Assembly (NCBI GenBank): GCA_051967755.1
Contig: JBQDYD010000007.1
Span: forward strand, 1 to 64,000
Direction of reading: 5' to 3'
Origin: UBA1672 sp051967755
Lineage (GTDB): Bacteria > Pseudomonadota > Alphaproteobacteria > Micavibrionales > Micavibrionaceae
DNA: 64,000 nt
Numbering within the stretch: the stretch's first letter is position 1; each line of letters begins with the position of its first letter. The notes under the pieces are model-generated. The model made no database searches and was not told the DNA's origin. It saw nothing but the letters and a program-made list of their open reading frames with translations. The translations under genes and the position numbers were made by a program. Of this stretch, positions 18,120-27,189 are shown in pieces.

Positions 18120-19772
18120 TTAGTGAATATTCGACTTAAGCATTTTGTTCGTCGAACCGAGTGATTTACCGCCCCCCAACAGACCATCACCGAAATTCAT
18201 CTCAATTGCCTCAGCCAGCATTTGGTCAAGCCTTCTGGAACTGATAAGCTTTTCAACTTCATTCATCCAAGGTCTGAGAGGTTCGAGCTCCTTTGCTCTC
18301 AACTCACGACGCAACAAATCAAGCGCTTCCTGCCAACGGTCTGTCGTGATCAAATTCTCCGCTTCGTTCAATGTCGCCTGTGTTTCTGTCCCTGTGATCA
18401 ACTCACCGTCTTTTTCGACCTTAAGTATGTCGTTCATTTTTGCAGAAAACTTCTCTGATACGGAAACGTCTTCCCCACGTAAAGAGGCCGCAACAGCATC
18501 CCCGGCAACAGTCTGAAATTCAAACTTCAGCCCTCCCGGTGTTAAGATCCCCGAACGCGCATGCGGCGCAAGTTTCTCAATCGAGTTATAGAGCTTCACA
18601 TCTTCTTCGCCGACCATACTCTTCAGCAAGTCAAGGTCGCCTTCAAAATCATCATCACCACGATTAAGCGCGGAACGAACCTGCGTCATCGCAAGAAGCA
18701 TTGCAGCAGCCTTCAATTCATTCTTTGGCACATTATCCAAACTTTTTTGCAGTGACGCGTTTTTATCGCGCGCAGAATCAATCAAAGCATTTAATTGCGT
18801 TTCGTCTTTTCCTTTTGAATCTTTAAGGATTGGCAATAGCGCACTCACTGAATTATCAAGAACCTTACGCCCGACAAAATCATTCCCCATCTGACTAAAG
18901 CGGTCCTTCAACGCATAAATACCACTCTCGCCTGTAATCTCAGACACATAAGTCTGGAGCTGTTCCACACGTTTTGTGCGTCCCTCCTCCGTAGATAAGT
19001 CATTTGATAAAACCGCCACTGTTTCAGAAACGGACTGTCCGGTTTGTGTCGCTTGGTTTTTGAGATTCTGAAGCTCTTCTTTCCAATCTTCCGGAACCAA
19101 CCCTTTAAATGTTGATTGCTCAGACTTCAACGCCGAAAGCTTACCCTCCAGCTCTTGCAACTGTGCTTCACGCTCATTGAACTCTTGATATTTGGGCTTC
19201 ATGATACCAACAAGCGCGGCAACAACCACAAGAATAATAATAGCAGCCACAAGCGCACTGCGCTTCATTGCATTTTTCTGAATTTCAACCGCCAACTCGG
19301 TGTAATCTTTATTTGCCGCCTCCATACGCTGCCTTTTGGCAGAAAACTCATCAATTCTGGCTGGCGTTTTTGCCTGAGCAGGTTCAACGCTCACAACCTC
19401 ACCTTCTATTGCCTCATCCGAAGACTGCGCATCCTCCTCAACAGCTTCGCTATCGTTATCACTGTCGCTGTCTTTACCGTCAACGTCATTACCCTGCTCG
19501 GCGGCGGCTTCAGACACTTCATCAGAATACGCACTCTCTTCCTTCGCCTCTATAACAGGTGCGCCTTCAATATAATCAGATATATCTATGTTATGTTCTT
19601 TCGCCGCTTCAATGATAGAGGCCGCTCGTCCGGCAGGAATAACCCCGCGCTTCTTCCACCCTTGTATAGTGGTCACAGCAACATTAATCTTTGATGACAT
19701 TGGACGAATACCGCCAAACTTTTCAATAATTTCCGCCGCATTTTCGATCGGCTGCTTATCCGACTTGCTCAT
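18120..19772 (-). CDS. mic60: Mitofilin/Mic60-like inner membrane protein with N-terminal helix-turn-helix
   Basis: A 550-residue protein with the Mic60/mitofilin layout (COG4223): an Asp/Glu/Ser-rich cytoplasmic region, one membrane helix at 172-191, a long coiled coil (about 195-370) and a C-terminal domain. Alphaproteobacterial Mic60 bends the inner membrane and is the ancestor of the mitochondrial crista protein; it is typically encoded next to hem genes, as here. Unusual for Mic60, residues 12-60 look like a Cro-type helix-turn-helix: FGGIRPMSSKI, then VAVTTIQGWKKRGVIP. It lies between hemD and hemY. The N-terminal domain could bind DNA or another partner; this is untested inference. Confidence 0.85.
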   Translation of the reverse strand: MSKSDKQPIENAAEIIEKFGGIRPMSSKINVAVTTIQGWKKRGVIPAGRAASIIEAAKEHNIDISDYIEGAPVIEAKEESAYSDEVSEAAAEQGNDVDGKDSDSDNDSEAVEEDAQSSDEAIEGEVVSVEPAQAKTPARIDEFSAKRQRMEAANKDYTELAVEIQKNAMKRSALVAAIIILVVVAALVGIMKPKYQEFNEREAQLQELEGKLSALKSEQSTFKGLVPEDWKEELQNLKNQATQTGQSVSETVAVLSNDLSTEEGRTKRVEQLQTYVSEITGESGIYALKDRFSQMGNDFVGRKVLDNSVSALLPILKDSKGKDETQLNALIDSARDKNASLQKSLDNVPKNELKAAAMLLAMTQVRSALNRGDDDFEGDLDLLKSMVGEEDVKLYNSIEKLAPHARSGILTPGGLKFEFQTVAGDAVAASLRGEDVSVSEKFSAKMNDILKVEKDGELITGTETQATLNEAENLITTDRWQEALDLLRRELRAKELEPLRPWMNEVEKLISSRRLDQMLAEAIEMNFGDGLLGGGKSLGSTNKMLKSNIH

Positions 19773-19861
19773 AACTCAATCCCTTACAAATTTAAGTGCA
19801 TATTTATACATAACACATACAGATCAATTTAAACAAAATCATTGTTCGCTTAACCAGTGCT

Positions 19862-20626
19862 TTATTCAGACGAATCTAAAACGTAATTGCCAACAGCATC
19901 AACCATCCCTTTTAGATCAGGAGTAGCAGACACGATAACTTTCATGGCGTCATTATTTGTATAGGTACACTCTATCACGGGTGTACTGATAGACAAGAGA
20001 TCAAACTTTATTAAGTCCACAAATTTTTGCCCCGACAGATCGGCATATCTATTCATCAAATCAAAGAATGTTTTCGCCGTACGTTTGGAAAAAAACACAA
20101 CGGCACCAACCTCACCATTCTTTAATAGCTCTATAAATTTGGGAGAGAACTTTTCTACTGTATGCGCCGAGTAACAAACAACCGAATGCACTTCGCCGCC
20201 TAATCGGCCAACAGATTTGGCCATATCAACAGAAACATGCTCCCCTCTTATATATAAGAACCTTCGCCCTTCTGCATGCCCCTCGATTGATCGTAATAAA
20301 CTCTCTGCGTTTTGATAAAAATGTATCTCCACTTCAGGCAATAAAGATTTAACCTTTGCCGCGGTTCTCTCACCGACACAATAAACAGGCTTATCTAAAC
20401 TCTGAAGATTTTTCTTCACGCAGGGAATGGCATTTGAACTTGTGATAATCCAGGCATCAAATTCAACATCAGAAACATCAACATTATAGGTCTCGATATC
20501 GAGCATCGGCTCTATCAAGAACCCATCAGGCAAAATCAACGGGTATTGATCACACACCTGCTTTATAAATTTATCGCTTTGGCCTAATGGACGCGTGATA
20601 ACAATTTTCTTCCTACCTCGCATCAC
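19862..20626 (-). CDS. hemD: Uroporphyrinogen-III synthase
   Basis: A 254-residue enzyme of the HemD family (PF02602), which closes and inverts ring D of hydroxymethylbilane to give uroporphyrinogen III. It has the two-domain pattern with ITSSNAIPCV in the first half and VVFFSKRTAKTFFDL in the second, both HemD hallmarks. HemD sequences vary greatly, so the position 5 bases after hemC is important support. Second gene of the hemC-hemD-mic60-hemY run. Confidence 0.92.
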   Translation of the reverse strand: MMRGRKKIVITRPLGQSDKFIKQVCDQYPLILPDGFLIEPMLDIETYNVDVSDVEFDAWIITSSNAIPCVKKNLQSLDKPVYCVGERTAAKVKSLLPEVEIHFYQNAESLLRSIEGHAEGRRFLYIRGEHVSVDMAKSVGRLGGEVHSVVCYSAHTVEKFSPKFIELLKNGEVGAVVFFSKRTAKTFFDLMNRYADLSGQKFVDLIKFDLLSISTPVIECTYTNNDAMKVIVSATPDLKGMVDAVGNYVLDSSE

Positions 20627-20631
20627 GCCCC

Positions 20632-21600
20632 CTATTGGCCGCCATCGGACAAAATATGGGGTGGAACCACTGATTTTAAACGCCCCCCGACCTCATGCCC
20701 CAAATTGATTGCATCGTCGATATCTACAAATTCTTTACTAACCTGCTCCACCCATTTCTGTGATCCGTCAGGGTTTACAACAGCCACACTTAAGCCCAGA
20801 ATCCCTTCGTTAAGTGTCGCCAAAACACCAACCGGTGTATGACAACTGCCCGACAGAGCCCTAAGGACTGCACGCTCACACTCAACACAAGCATATGTTT
20901 CAGAACACGAAATTTGGCCGATAAAGGATAATTTACCCCTATCACCTTTACGCATTTCTATACCGATTGCCCCCTGCCCGACAGACGGCAACATGTCGGC
21001 GCTTTCTATGATCGATGCGATTTCGTGCGTCATCCCTAAACGCTCCAACCCAGCCACAGCAAGGAAGGTTGCATCGACCTGACCGGCACGTAACTTCTCA
21101 ATACGCGTTCCGACATTACCGCGGAATGGCACAATCTTGAGGTCAGGGCGCTTATTTAAAACAAAAGCCTGCCTGCGCACACTTGCCGTACCAACAACAG
21201 AACCCATTGGTAAATCTTCAATATTTTGCGCAATATCGGACAAAAACGCATCGCGCGTATCCACGCGGGGCAACATATAGGGAATAACCAATCCGTCAGG
21301 TAAATCCGTCTCCATATCCTTCATAGAATGAACGGCTATATCCACCGCACCTTCCAAAAGGGCTTCCTCAATCTCCTTGGCGAATTGTGCTTTACCACCT
21401 TCATCGGCACTTAAACGCACCTCCCCCTGTTCAGGTCGCCAATCGCCCGAAGTCTTTATAACGCGTATTGTTACATCGATATTTTGACCAATATTGTCTA
21501 TTAATGATTTCACTTTATTGGCTTGCCACATCGCAAGCTCTGACCCGCGCGTCCCGATAACGATTTTCTCAGGGTATGTATATTCTGATTTGACACTCAT
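20632..21600 (-). CDS. hemC: Hydroxymethylbilane synthase (porphobilinogen deaminase)
   Basis: A 322-residue enzyme joining four porphobilinogens into hydroxymethylbilane. IGTRGSELAMWQ at the N-terminus, HSMKDME (about 91-97), RRQAFVLNKRPDLK and FRGNVGTR are all family signatures. The Cys in SGSCHTPVG (about residue 250) is the attachment point of the dipyrromethane cofactor. First gene of the haem run; its ATG is only 25 bases from the divergent tsaD start, so its promoter must overlap tsaD coding sequence. Confidence 0.97.
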   Translation of the reverse strand: MSVKSEYTYPEKIVIGTRGSELAMWQANKVKSLIDNIGQNIDVTIRVIKTSGDWRPEQGEVRLSADEGGKAQFAKEIEEALLEGAVDIAVHSMKDMETDLPDGLVIPYMLPRVDTRDAFLSDIAQNIEDLPMGSVVGTASVRRQAFVLNKRPDLKIVPFRGNVGTRIEKLRAGQVDATFLAVAGLERLGMTHEIASIIESADMLPSVGQGAIGIEMRKGDRGKLSFIGQISCSETYACVECERAVLRALSGSCHTPVGVLATLNEGILGLSVAVVNPDGSQKWVEQVSKEFVDIDDAINLGHEVGGRLKSVVPPHILSDGGQ

Positions 21601-21625
21601 ATTCTTCGGCTATATCTCTTTAATC

Positions 21626-22708
21626 ATGATTGTTTTGGGTATTGAAACCAGCTGTGATGAAACAGCAGCCGCAATAGTGACCGATAATAGAGAGATACGC
21701 TCTAATGTCGTGTTGAGTCAACTGGAAGAACACGCCGTATATGGCGGTGTGGTTCCTGAGATTGCCGCGCGCTCTCATCTGGAGCATATCGATAAGGTTA
21801 TACAAGCCGCGCTGGACGATGCAGGCGTCGGCTTTGATGATCTGGACGGCGTAGCGGCGACCTGTGGGCCCGGTCTGATCGGCGGGGTAATGATCGGCAT
21901 GATGAGCGCAAAAGCCATCGCATCTGTGCAAAACATCCCCTTTATCGGCGTAAACCATCTGGAGGGGCACATTTTAACCGCGCGATTGGCAGAAGATATC
22001 GCTTTCCCTTACCTTGTTTTACTGGTTTCAGGGGGGCACACACAGATTTTGGTCGCAGAAAGCCTCGGAAAGTACAAAAGATGGGGCACAACACTGGATG
22101 ATGCCGCAGGGGAATGTTTTGACAAAAGCGCAAAGCTCATGGGCCTCCCCTATCCCGGCGGGCCAAATGTTGAAAAAATCGCCAAAGAATGCAAAGACCC
22201 ACAAAGCGCCATAGAACGCTTTCCCCTGCCCAGCCCTATGAAGGGGCGTAAAAATTGCGACTTTTCATTCTCCGGCCTTAAAACAGCCGTAAGACTGCAT
22301 TGTGAAGCCCTGCCCGAAGGCGACCTGAAGCGCAGCGATATTGCAGACCTGTCTCATGCCTTTCAAACTAAAATGGCTGAAATTTTAGCCGATAGATCTG
22401 AGCACGCAATAAAAAGATTTTTGGATGCATATGGAACCAAGACCGAAAACCCAACATTAGTGGTATGTGGCGGGGTTGCCGCGAACAAACTTATCGGTCA
22501 AAAATTGGCCAACCTATGCAGCCAATACGATATGCGCGTCAGCACCCCTCCCCTCCCCCTATCGGGGGATAACGGCGCGATGATTGCGTGGGCAGGTGTG
22601 GAGCATTTAAAAGCAGGTACATCCCATCCCATGGATTTAAAAGCGCGCCCGCGCTGGCCACTTGACCCTGATGCGGAACCGCGCCATGGTGCAGGTGTAA
22701 AAGCATAA
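21626..22708 (+). CDS. tsaD: tRNA N6-threonylcarbamoyladenosine synthase subunit TsaD
   Basis: A 360-residue ASKHA-fold enzyme that, with TsaB and TsaE, adds threonylcarbamoyl to A37 of ANN-decoding tRNAs. It starts MIVLGIETSCDETAAA, the family's N-terminus; NHLEGH (about 110-115) supplies the metal-binding His, and CGGVAANK near 278 is also conserved. The frame is open upstream to 21494, but those codons overlap hemC and the family begins at 21626. It leads a run with gpsA and acs. Confidence 0.97.
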   Translation: MIVLGIETSCDETAAAIVTDNREIRSNVVLSQLEEHAVYGGVVPEIAARSHLEHIDKVIQAALDDAGVGFDDLDGVAATCGPGLIGGVMIGMMSAKAIASVQNIPFIGVNHLEGHILTARLAEDIAFPYLVLLVSGGHTQILVAESLGKYKRWGTTLDDAAGECFDKSAKLMGLPYPGGPNVEKIAKECKDPQSAIERFPLPSPMKGRKNCDFSFSGLKTAVRLHCEALPEGDLKRSDIADLSHAFQTKMAEILADRSEHAIKRFLDAYGTKTENPTLVVCGGVAANKLIGQKLANLCSQYDMRVSTPPLPLSGDNGAMIAWAGVEHLKAGTSHPMDLKARPRWPLDPDAEPRHGAGVKA

Positions 22709-22741
22709 ATTATAAAATGTAAAACATTACAGGGAGCATTC

Positions 22742-23737
22742 ATGTCTGATAAGACTGCTAGCGTCATTGGCGCAGGTTCATGGGGAACCGCAATCGCACA
22801 AATCATCGCCTTTCAAGGTTCTACAGTTCACCTTTGGGCAAGAAAGCCTGAACTGGCCGAAGAAATTAACACACAAAGAACCAATCAGAAATATCTGGGA
22901 GAGATATCCCTTCACCCTGCCATCAACGCGACCAACAGTTTAGAAACCGCGATGCAAAGCGATTACCTGTTTATTGTAACGCCTGCACAATCAATGCGCT
23001 TTATTTTGGCAGAGATGGCGCAATATATTCGCCCCGGTCACCGCGTTATTTTATGTTCCAAAGGCATTGAGATGGAAACATGCATGCTGATGAGTGAGGT
23101 AACCCGTCACATACTGCCTAACACGCCCGTCGCGGTTTTAACGGGGCCGAATTTCGCCCACGAAATTGCACGCGGAAAACCCGCAGCCACAACACTGGCC
23201 TGCGAAAATGATGACATCGCCACCAATATCCAGAACTTTATCGCCATCCCCCACTTTCGCCCATATGCATCGCACGACATTATCGGCGCACAAATTGCGG
23301 GCGCCTTAAAAAACGTGATTGCCATTGCATGCGGTATTGCCAAAGGACTTGAAATGGGTGACAGCGCAAACGCAAGCCTGGTTACACGCGGCCTTGCCGA
23401 AATATCCCGCCTTGGCGTTGCCATGGGCGGACAGCAAGAGACATTCCTAGGACTGTGCGGCGTCGGGGATATGATGCTGACATGCTCTTCCGAGCAATCG
23501 CGAAACTTCTCCCTTGGCCTTGCGCTTGGCCGCGGTCAGAGCCTAAACGAAATTATGGGAAGCCGCCATAACGTAACCGAAGGTGTGCACACAGCAAAGT
23601 CTGCAGTAAAGCTTGCCGAGAAACACGGCGTTGAAATGCCGATCAGCATGTCTGTCCATAAGTGCCTAAACGAAGGGTTATCGCTTGACGAAGTGCTTCA
23701 AGAGTTGTTGAATCGTCCTATAGGTTACGAACTATAG
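22742..23737 (+). CDS. gpsA: Glycerol-3-phosphate dehydrogenase [NAD(P)+]
   Basis: A 331-residue cytoplasmic enzyme that reduces dihydroxyacetone phosphate to sn-glycerol 3-phosphate for phospholipid synthesis. The nucleotide-binding GAGSWGTA is at about 11-18. The substrate-site segments GPNFAHEIARGKP, LKNVIAIACGIAKGL (catalytic Lys) and TEGVHTAKS follow in family order and the length is standard. AGGGAG precedes the ATG. It lies 33 bases after tsaD, a common pairing in this class. Confidence 0.97.
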   Translation: MSDKTASVIGAGSWGTAIAQIIAFQGSTVHLWARKPELAEEINTQRTNQKYLGEISLHPAINATNSLETAMQSDYLFIVTPAQSMRFILAEMAQYIRPGHRVILCSKGIEMETCMLMSEVTRHILPNTPVAVLTGPNFAHEIARGKPAATTLACENDDIATNIQNFIAIPHFRPYASHDIIGAQIAGALKNVIAIACGIAKGLEMGDSANASLVTRGLAEISRLGVAMGGQQETFLGLCGVGDMMLTCSSEQSRNFSLGLALGRGQSLNEIMGSRHNVTEGVHTAKSAVKLAEKHGVEMPISMSVHKCLNEGLSLDEVLQELLNRPIGYEL

Positions 23738-23751
23738 GAAAGGTTCAATAT

Positions 23752-25683
23752 ATGAGCGATGTTATCTCCCCTTCTGACGAAATCCTGAAACGTGCTTCTG
23801 TATCAAAAGATAAGTATGAGGAAATGTATAAACAATCCGTTGATGATCCAAACGGGTTTTGGGGAAAGCAAGCAGAACGGCTGGATTGGTTCGAAAAACC
23901 TACAATTATAAAGAATACTAATTATAAAAGCCCCGTATCCATAAAATGGTATGAGGACGGTGTATTAAATGCCTGTTACAACTGTGTGGATCGCCACCTC
24001 CCCGAAAAAGTAACATCTACAGCACTTATTTTTGAAGGGAACAACCCCGAAGAATCGCGGAAAATCAGTTACGGAGAGCTGAAAGAAGAAGTCTGTAAAG
24101 TCGCCAACGCCCTTAAAGAACGCGGCGTTAAAAAAGGTGATCGCGTAACAATATATATGCCGATGATCGCAGAGGCCGTATATGCCATTTTGGCCTGCGC
24201 ACGTATCGGCGCGGTACACTCTGTTGTCTTTGGCGGATTCTCACCGGAGAGCTTAAAAACACGCATATTAGATTGCCAATCCAACATCATCATTACTGCC
24301 GATGAATCCTATCGCGGGGCAAAGACAATCCCCCTAAAGGCTAATGTCGATGAAGCTGTGAAGTCATGTCACAATGTTCACACGGTTATGGTTTTCAAAC
24401 GAACCGGCGGTGATGTAGAATGGAATGATAAACATGATGTGTGGTGGCATGATGTTGTTGACGCACAATCAAGTGAGTGCCCGTGTGAACCGATGAATGC
24501 GGAAGATCCGCTGTTTATTTTGTATACATCAGGCTCTACCGGCGCCCCGAAAGGCGTTTTGCACACCACAGGCGGATATATGGTATATACCGGCCTGACA
24601 TTTGAAACTGTGTTTGATTACAAACCCGGCGAAGTATACTGGTGTACAGCGGATGTGGGTTGGATTACAGGTCACTCTTATATCATCTATGGCCCCCTAT
24701 CATGCGGTGCAATCTCTGTCGTTTTTGAGGGCGTGCCAAATTACCCCGATGCTTCTCGTTTCTGGCAAGTGGTTGATAAACACAAAGTCAATATTTTCTA
24801 CACGGCGCCAACGGCAATCCGTGCGTTATTGGCTGCGGGTGATGACAAAGTCACAAGCACAAGCCGCAAGTCTTTACGTGTTTTAGGAACGGTTGGTGAA
24901 CCGATAAACAGAGAAGCGTGGGAATGGTACCACAATGTTATCGGAAACGGGCGCTGTCCGGTTATTGATACATGGTGGCAAACAGAAACCGGCGGTCACC
25001 TCCTCACTCCGCTCGTTAGCTTTGATTTAAAACCGGGGTCTGCAACACGACCGTTTTTCGGCGCTCAGCCCGTCTTATTAGATGAAAATCACAAAGAGAT
25101 AGAAGGCCCGGGCGAAGGTGCACTTTGTTTTAAAGACTCGTGGCCCGGACAAATGCGAGGCGTTTATAATAATCATGAGCGCTTCGAACGCAGATATTTC
25201 GCCGACTATCCGGGATATTATTTTAGCGGCGATGGCGCAAAGCGCGATGAAGACGGATATTTCTGGATCACAGGGCGCATGGATGACGTTTTGAATGTGT
25301 CCGGCCACCGTATGGGAACAGCCGAAATTGAAAGCGCTATTGATGAGCATCATGATGTCGCTGAAAGTGCCGTCGTCGGCATGCCGCACGATATTAAAGG
25401 GCAAGCTATCTTCGCTTATGTGACATTGATGGAAGGCCGCGCAATTGATCTTGAAAAGACACGTGCAGAGATTATTGCCATTGTCCGTGAAATCATAGGG
25501 CCAATCGCAACACCTGAAGTGATTTTGTTTACCCCCGACCTTCCTAAAACAAGATCAGGAAAAATTATGCGCCGCATCTTACGCAAAGTAGCCGCAAAAG
25601 ACTTTGACTCTTTGGGAGATATTTCAACATTAGCCGATCCGGAATCCGTCAAATCCCTTATCGAAAAACGAAAATCGCAATAG
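23752..25683 (+). CDS. acs: Acetyl-CoA synthetase
   Basis: A 643-residue AMP-forming enzyme converting acetate, ATP and CoA to acetyl-CoA. The P-loop-like YTSGSTGAPKG (about 262-272), the WWQTETGG acetyl-pocket motif near 410, and the C-terminal PKTRSGKIMRR are all intact. Lys604 in the last motif is the residue whose acetylation inactivates Acs in other bacteria. Length is standard. It begins 14 bases after gpsA and is followed by a CDGSH protein, so the four genes may be one transcript. Confidence 0.97.
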   Translation: MSDVISPSDEILKRASVSKDKYEEMYKQSVDDPNGFWGKQAERLDWFEKPTIIKNTNYKSPVSIKWYEDGVLNACYNCVDRHLPEKVTSTALIFEGNNPEESRKISYGELKEEVCKVANALKERGVKKGDRVTIYMPMIAEAVYAILACARIGAVHSVVFGGFSPESLKTRILDCQSNIIITADESYRGAKTIPLKANVDEAVKSCHNVHTVMVFKRTGGDVEWNDKHDVWWHDVVDAQSSECPCEPMNAEDPLFILYTSGSTGAPKGVLHTTGGYMVYTGLTFETVFDYKPGEVYWCTADVGWITGHSYIIYGPLSCGAISVVFEGVPNYPDASRFWQVVDKHKVNIFYTAPTAIRALLAAGDDKVTSTSRKSLRVLGTVGEPINREAWEWYHNVIGNGRCPVIDTWWQTETGGHLLTPLVSFDLKPGSATRPFFGAQPVLLDENHKEIEGPGEGALCFKDSWPGQMRGVYNNHERFERRYFADYPGYYFSGDGAKRDEDGYFWITGRMDDVLNVSGHRMGTAEIESAIDEHHDVAESAVVGMPHDIKGQAIFAYVTLMEGRAIDLEKTRAEIIAIVREIIGPIATPEVILFTPDLPKTRSGKIMRRILRKVAAKDFDSLGDISTLADPESVKSLIEKRKSQ

Positions 25684-25697
25684 AAAGAAAAGCTCTT

Positions 25698-25949
25698 ATG
25701 GCCGATACAATGCCAAATATTGCCGACACATCAGCGGCTGTTGTCGAACTGGAAGAAGGTAAAACCTATTGGTTTTGTGCGTGCGGGTTATCAAAAGCCC
25801 AACCTTTTTGTGACGGATCACATAAAGATACGGGCTTCCAATCCATAAAGTTTACAGCAGAAAAAAGCGGTAAGGCATGGCTATGCCAATGCAAGCGATC
25901 AAGAAAACTGCCATATTGCGATGGCAGCCATTCAAAAATCGCTGATTAA
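25698..25949 (+). CDS. Small CDGSH iron-sulfur protein with two CDGSH motifs
   Basis: An 83-residue protein with two tandem CDGSH-type 2Fe-2S sites: CACGLSKAQPFCDGSH (about 30-45) and CQCKRSRKLPYCDGSH (about 63-78). Each gives three Cys and one His, the mitoNEET-type ligand set. Double-motif forms are a known prokaryotic class that binds two clusters per chain. It follows acs by 14 bases and overlaps the convergent gapR stop. Its partner and role here are unknown. Confidence 0.93.
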   Translation: MADTMPNIADTSAAVVELEEGKTYWFCACGLSKAQPFCDGSHKDTGFQSIKFTAEKSGKAWLCQCKRSRKLPYCDGSHSKIAD

Positions 25950-26251
25950 GCCATACCGACGGCGGCTTTATACAACTCCAAAAGCTCATCAGCCTCTCGG
26001 CGCTTTTCTGTGTCCATTTTGCGCAGTGAAACAACCTTACGGATTGTTTTTACGTCAAAACCAACGCCTTTCGCCTCGGCATAAACCTCCTTGATGTCTT
26101 CCATCAATGCCGCTTTTTCTTCCTCCAAACGCTCGATACGCTCTATAAAGCTCGCCAATCTTTGACCACCGATACCGCCAACATCTTTTGGGCCTTCACT
26201 CTCGGTGTTTTCAGATTCAGAAACAGGGAAACTTGCGACATTTTCGGTCAT
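25946..26251 (-). CDS. gapR: GapR/DUF2312 nucleoid-associated protein
   Basis: A 101-residue protein with the DUF2312 domain (PF10073) that is almost confined to alphaproteobacteria. In Caulobacter GapR binds overtwisted DNA ahead of polymerases and helps topoisomerases. The core from residue 29 (GGQRLASFIERIERLEEEK, then KGVGFDVKTIRKVV) matches the family. The frame is open to 26311, but the ATG at 26251 has an AAGGAG site and gives the usual length. The first 25 residues are acidic and longer than in minimal members. An 18-base palindrome lies 72 bases upstream. Confidence 0.93.
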   Translation of the reverse strand: MTENVASFPVSESENTESEGPKDVGGIGGQRLASFIERIERLEEEKAALMEDIKEVYAEAKGVGFDVKTIRKVVSLRKMDTEKRREADELLELYKAAVGMA

Positions 26252-26322
26252 TTTGATACGCTCCTTAAAATTTTCAATGATTCGCAGATCAGATTGTACT
26301 GTATTTACCACAGCACACTAAA

Positions 26323-26340
26323 AGATATTTTAAAATATCT
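26323..26340. repeat. 18-base perfect AT-rich palindrome upstream of gapR
   Basis: AGATATTTTAAAATATCT is a perfect 18-base inverted repeat between the stop of the DotI-like gene (26356) and the gapR start (26251), both on the minus strand. It could be an operator for gapR, a site for AT-binding proteins including GapR itself, or a weak terminator for the upstream gene. The sequence does not decide. Confidence 0.5.
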
Positions 26341-26355
26341 GGGATTATAAAAAGA

Positions 26356-27030
26356 TCAGGGCTTTTTTAACTTAACTTCAAACGATTCAATCAACAGACC
26401 GTGCTCGTTCTTAACGCCCTTATTACGCCCCACCTGAAAGGTGATCGTATATTCTTGCGTAATTGTGTTCGGATCATCTTCTCTTACAGGGTGCTTTTTA
26501 AGACTGCTGTCAAAATACGTAACCAAAACATCTGCCTTAAACAACCACAGATATCGCCCGTCAACAGCACCCTCATTAATAATTACAGGGTAATCTTCTA
26601 AAATTCCCGTCACATTATATCGTCCGGTTTTTAAAGTTTTCAGAATATTACGCCCCTGAAGAAACTTTACATACTCATCCAAACCACCCTTACTGAAATG
26701 AACGACTTTCTGACCATATTCTTTTTCGTATGTTTTTGCCTTATAGGTCAAAACAAAGGGAACCGTCATTTGCACCCATTGTGTAATCACCGTATTCGGC
26801 CTGTGACGCATATGTAAAGGTACAGCCTTTTCAGGATTACCTTCCGCATCCAGATCCTCAATCACAGCATCCTCATCAGCAAAAGGTGCGCGCAATGTTT
26901 GAGACGGATCAGGCCCTGTATCCTGTGTCGGGAATAAGAAATCCAACCACCCCGCATGCGCATTTGGTGTAAATGCAACAATGCTTAGTAACAAACAAAA
27001 GGATAGAAAAAATAGATTAACGGACTTCAT
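26356..27030 (-). CDS. DotI/IcmL-like secreted protein
   Basis: From the ATG at 27030 (AGGGGA upstream) this is a 224-residue protein with a signal peptide cleaved near AHA-G (about 26). The mature domain resembles the DotI/IcmL domain (PF11393) of type IVB secretion and IncI transfer systems: WVQMTVPFVLTYKAKTYEKE, then YFs-type HFSKGGLDEYVKFL, a NVTGILEDYPVIINEGAVDG stretch, and RYLWLFKADVLVTY. DotI proper has a membrane helix rather than a cleavable signal, so this is closer to soluble IcmL-like forms. No other Dot/Icm gene is in the window. Assignment rests on pattern memory and should be checked by profile search. Confidence 0.62.
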   Translation of the reverse strand: MKSVNLFFLSFCLLLSIVAFTPNAHAGWLDFLFPTQDTGPDPSQTLRAPFADEDAVIEDLDAEGNPEKAVPLHMRHRPNTVITQWVQMTVPFVLTYKAKTYEKEYGQKVVHFSKGGLDEYVKFLQGRNILKTLKTGRYNVTGILEDYPVIINEGAVDGRYLWLFKADVLVTYFDSSLKKHPVREDDPNTITQEYTITFQVGRNKGVKNEHGLLIESFEVKLKKP

Positions 27031-27189
27031 AAGTGTTCGATTCCCCTCAGAAAAACATATACTTGTTAATTGCACCACAGATTAATAGGCCGTGTCTAGC
27101 TCTATATCTCATTATGGACGCAAAAAATGTGTACTTTCTTTCAAAAAAAGGATTGGTGTTTTGCTCTACATAGTCTAACAGTATGAAGT

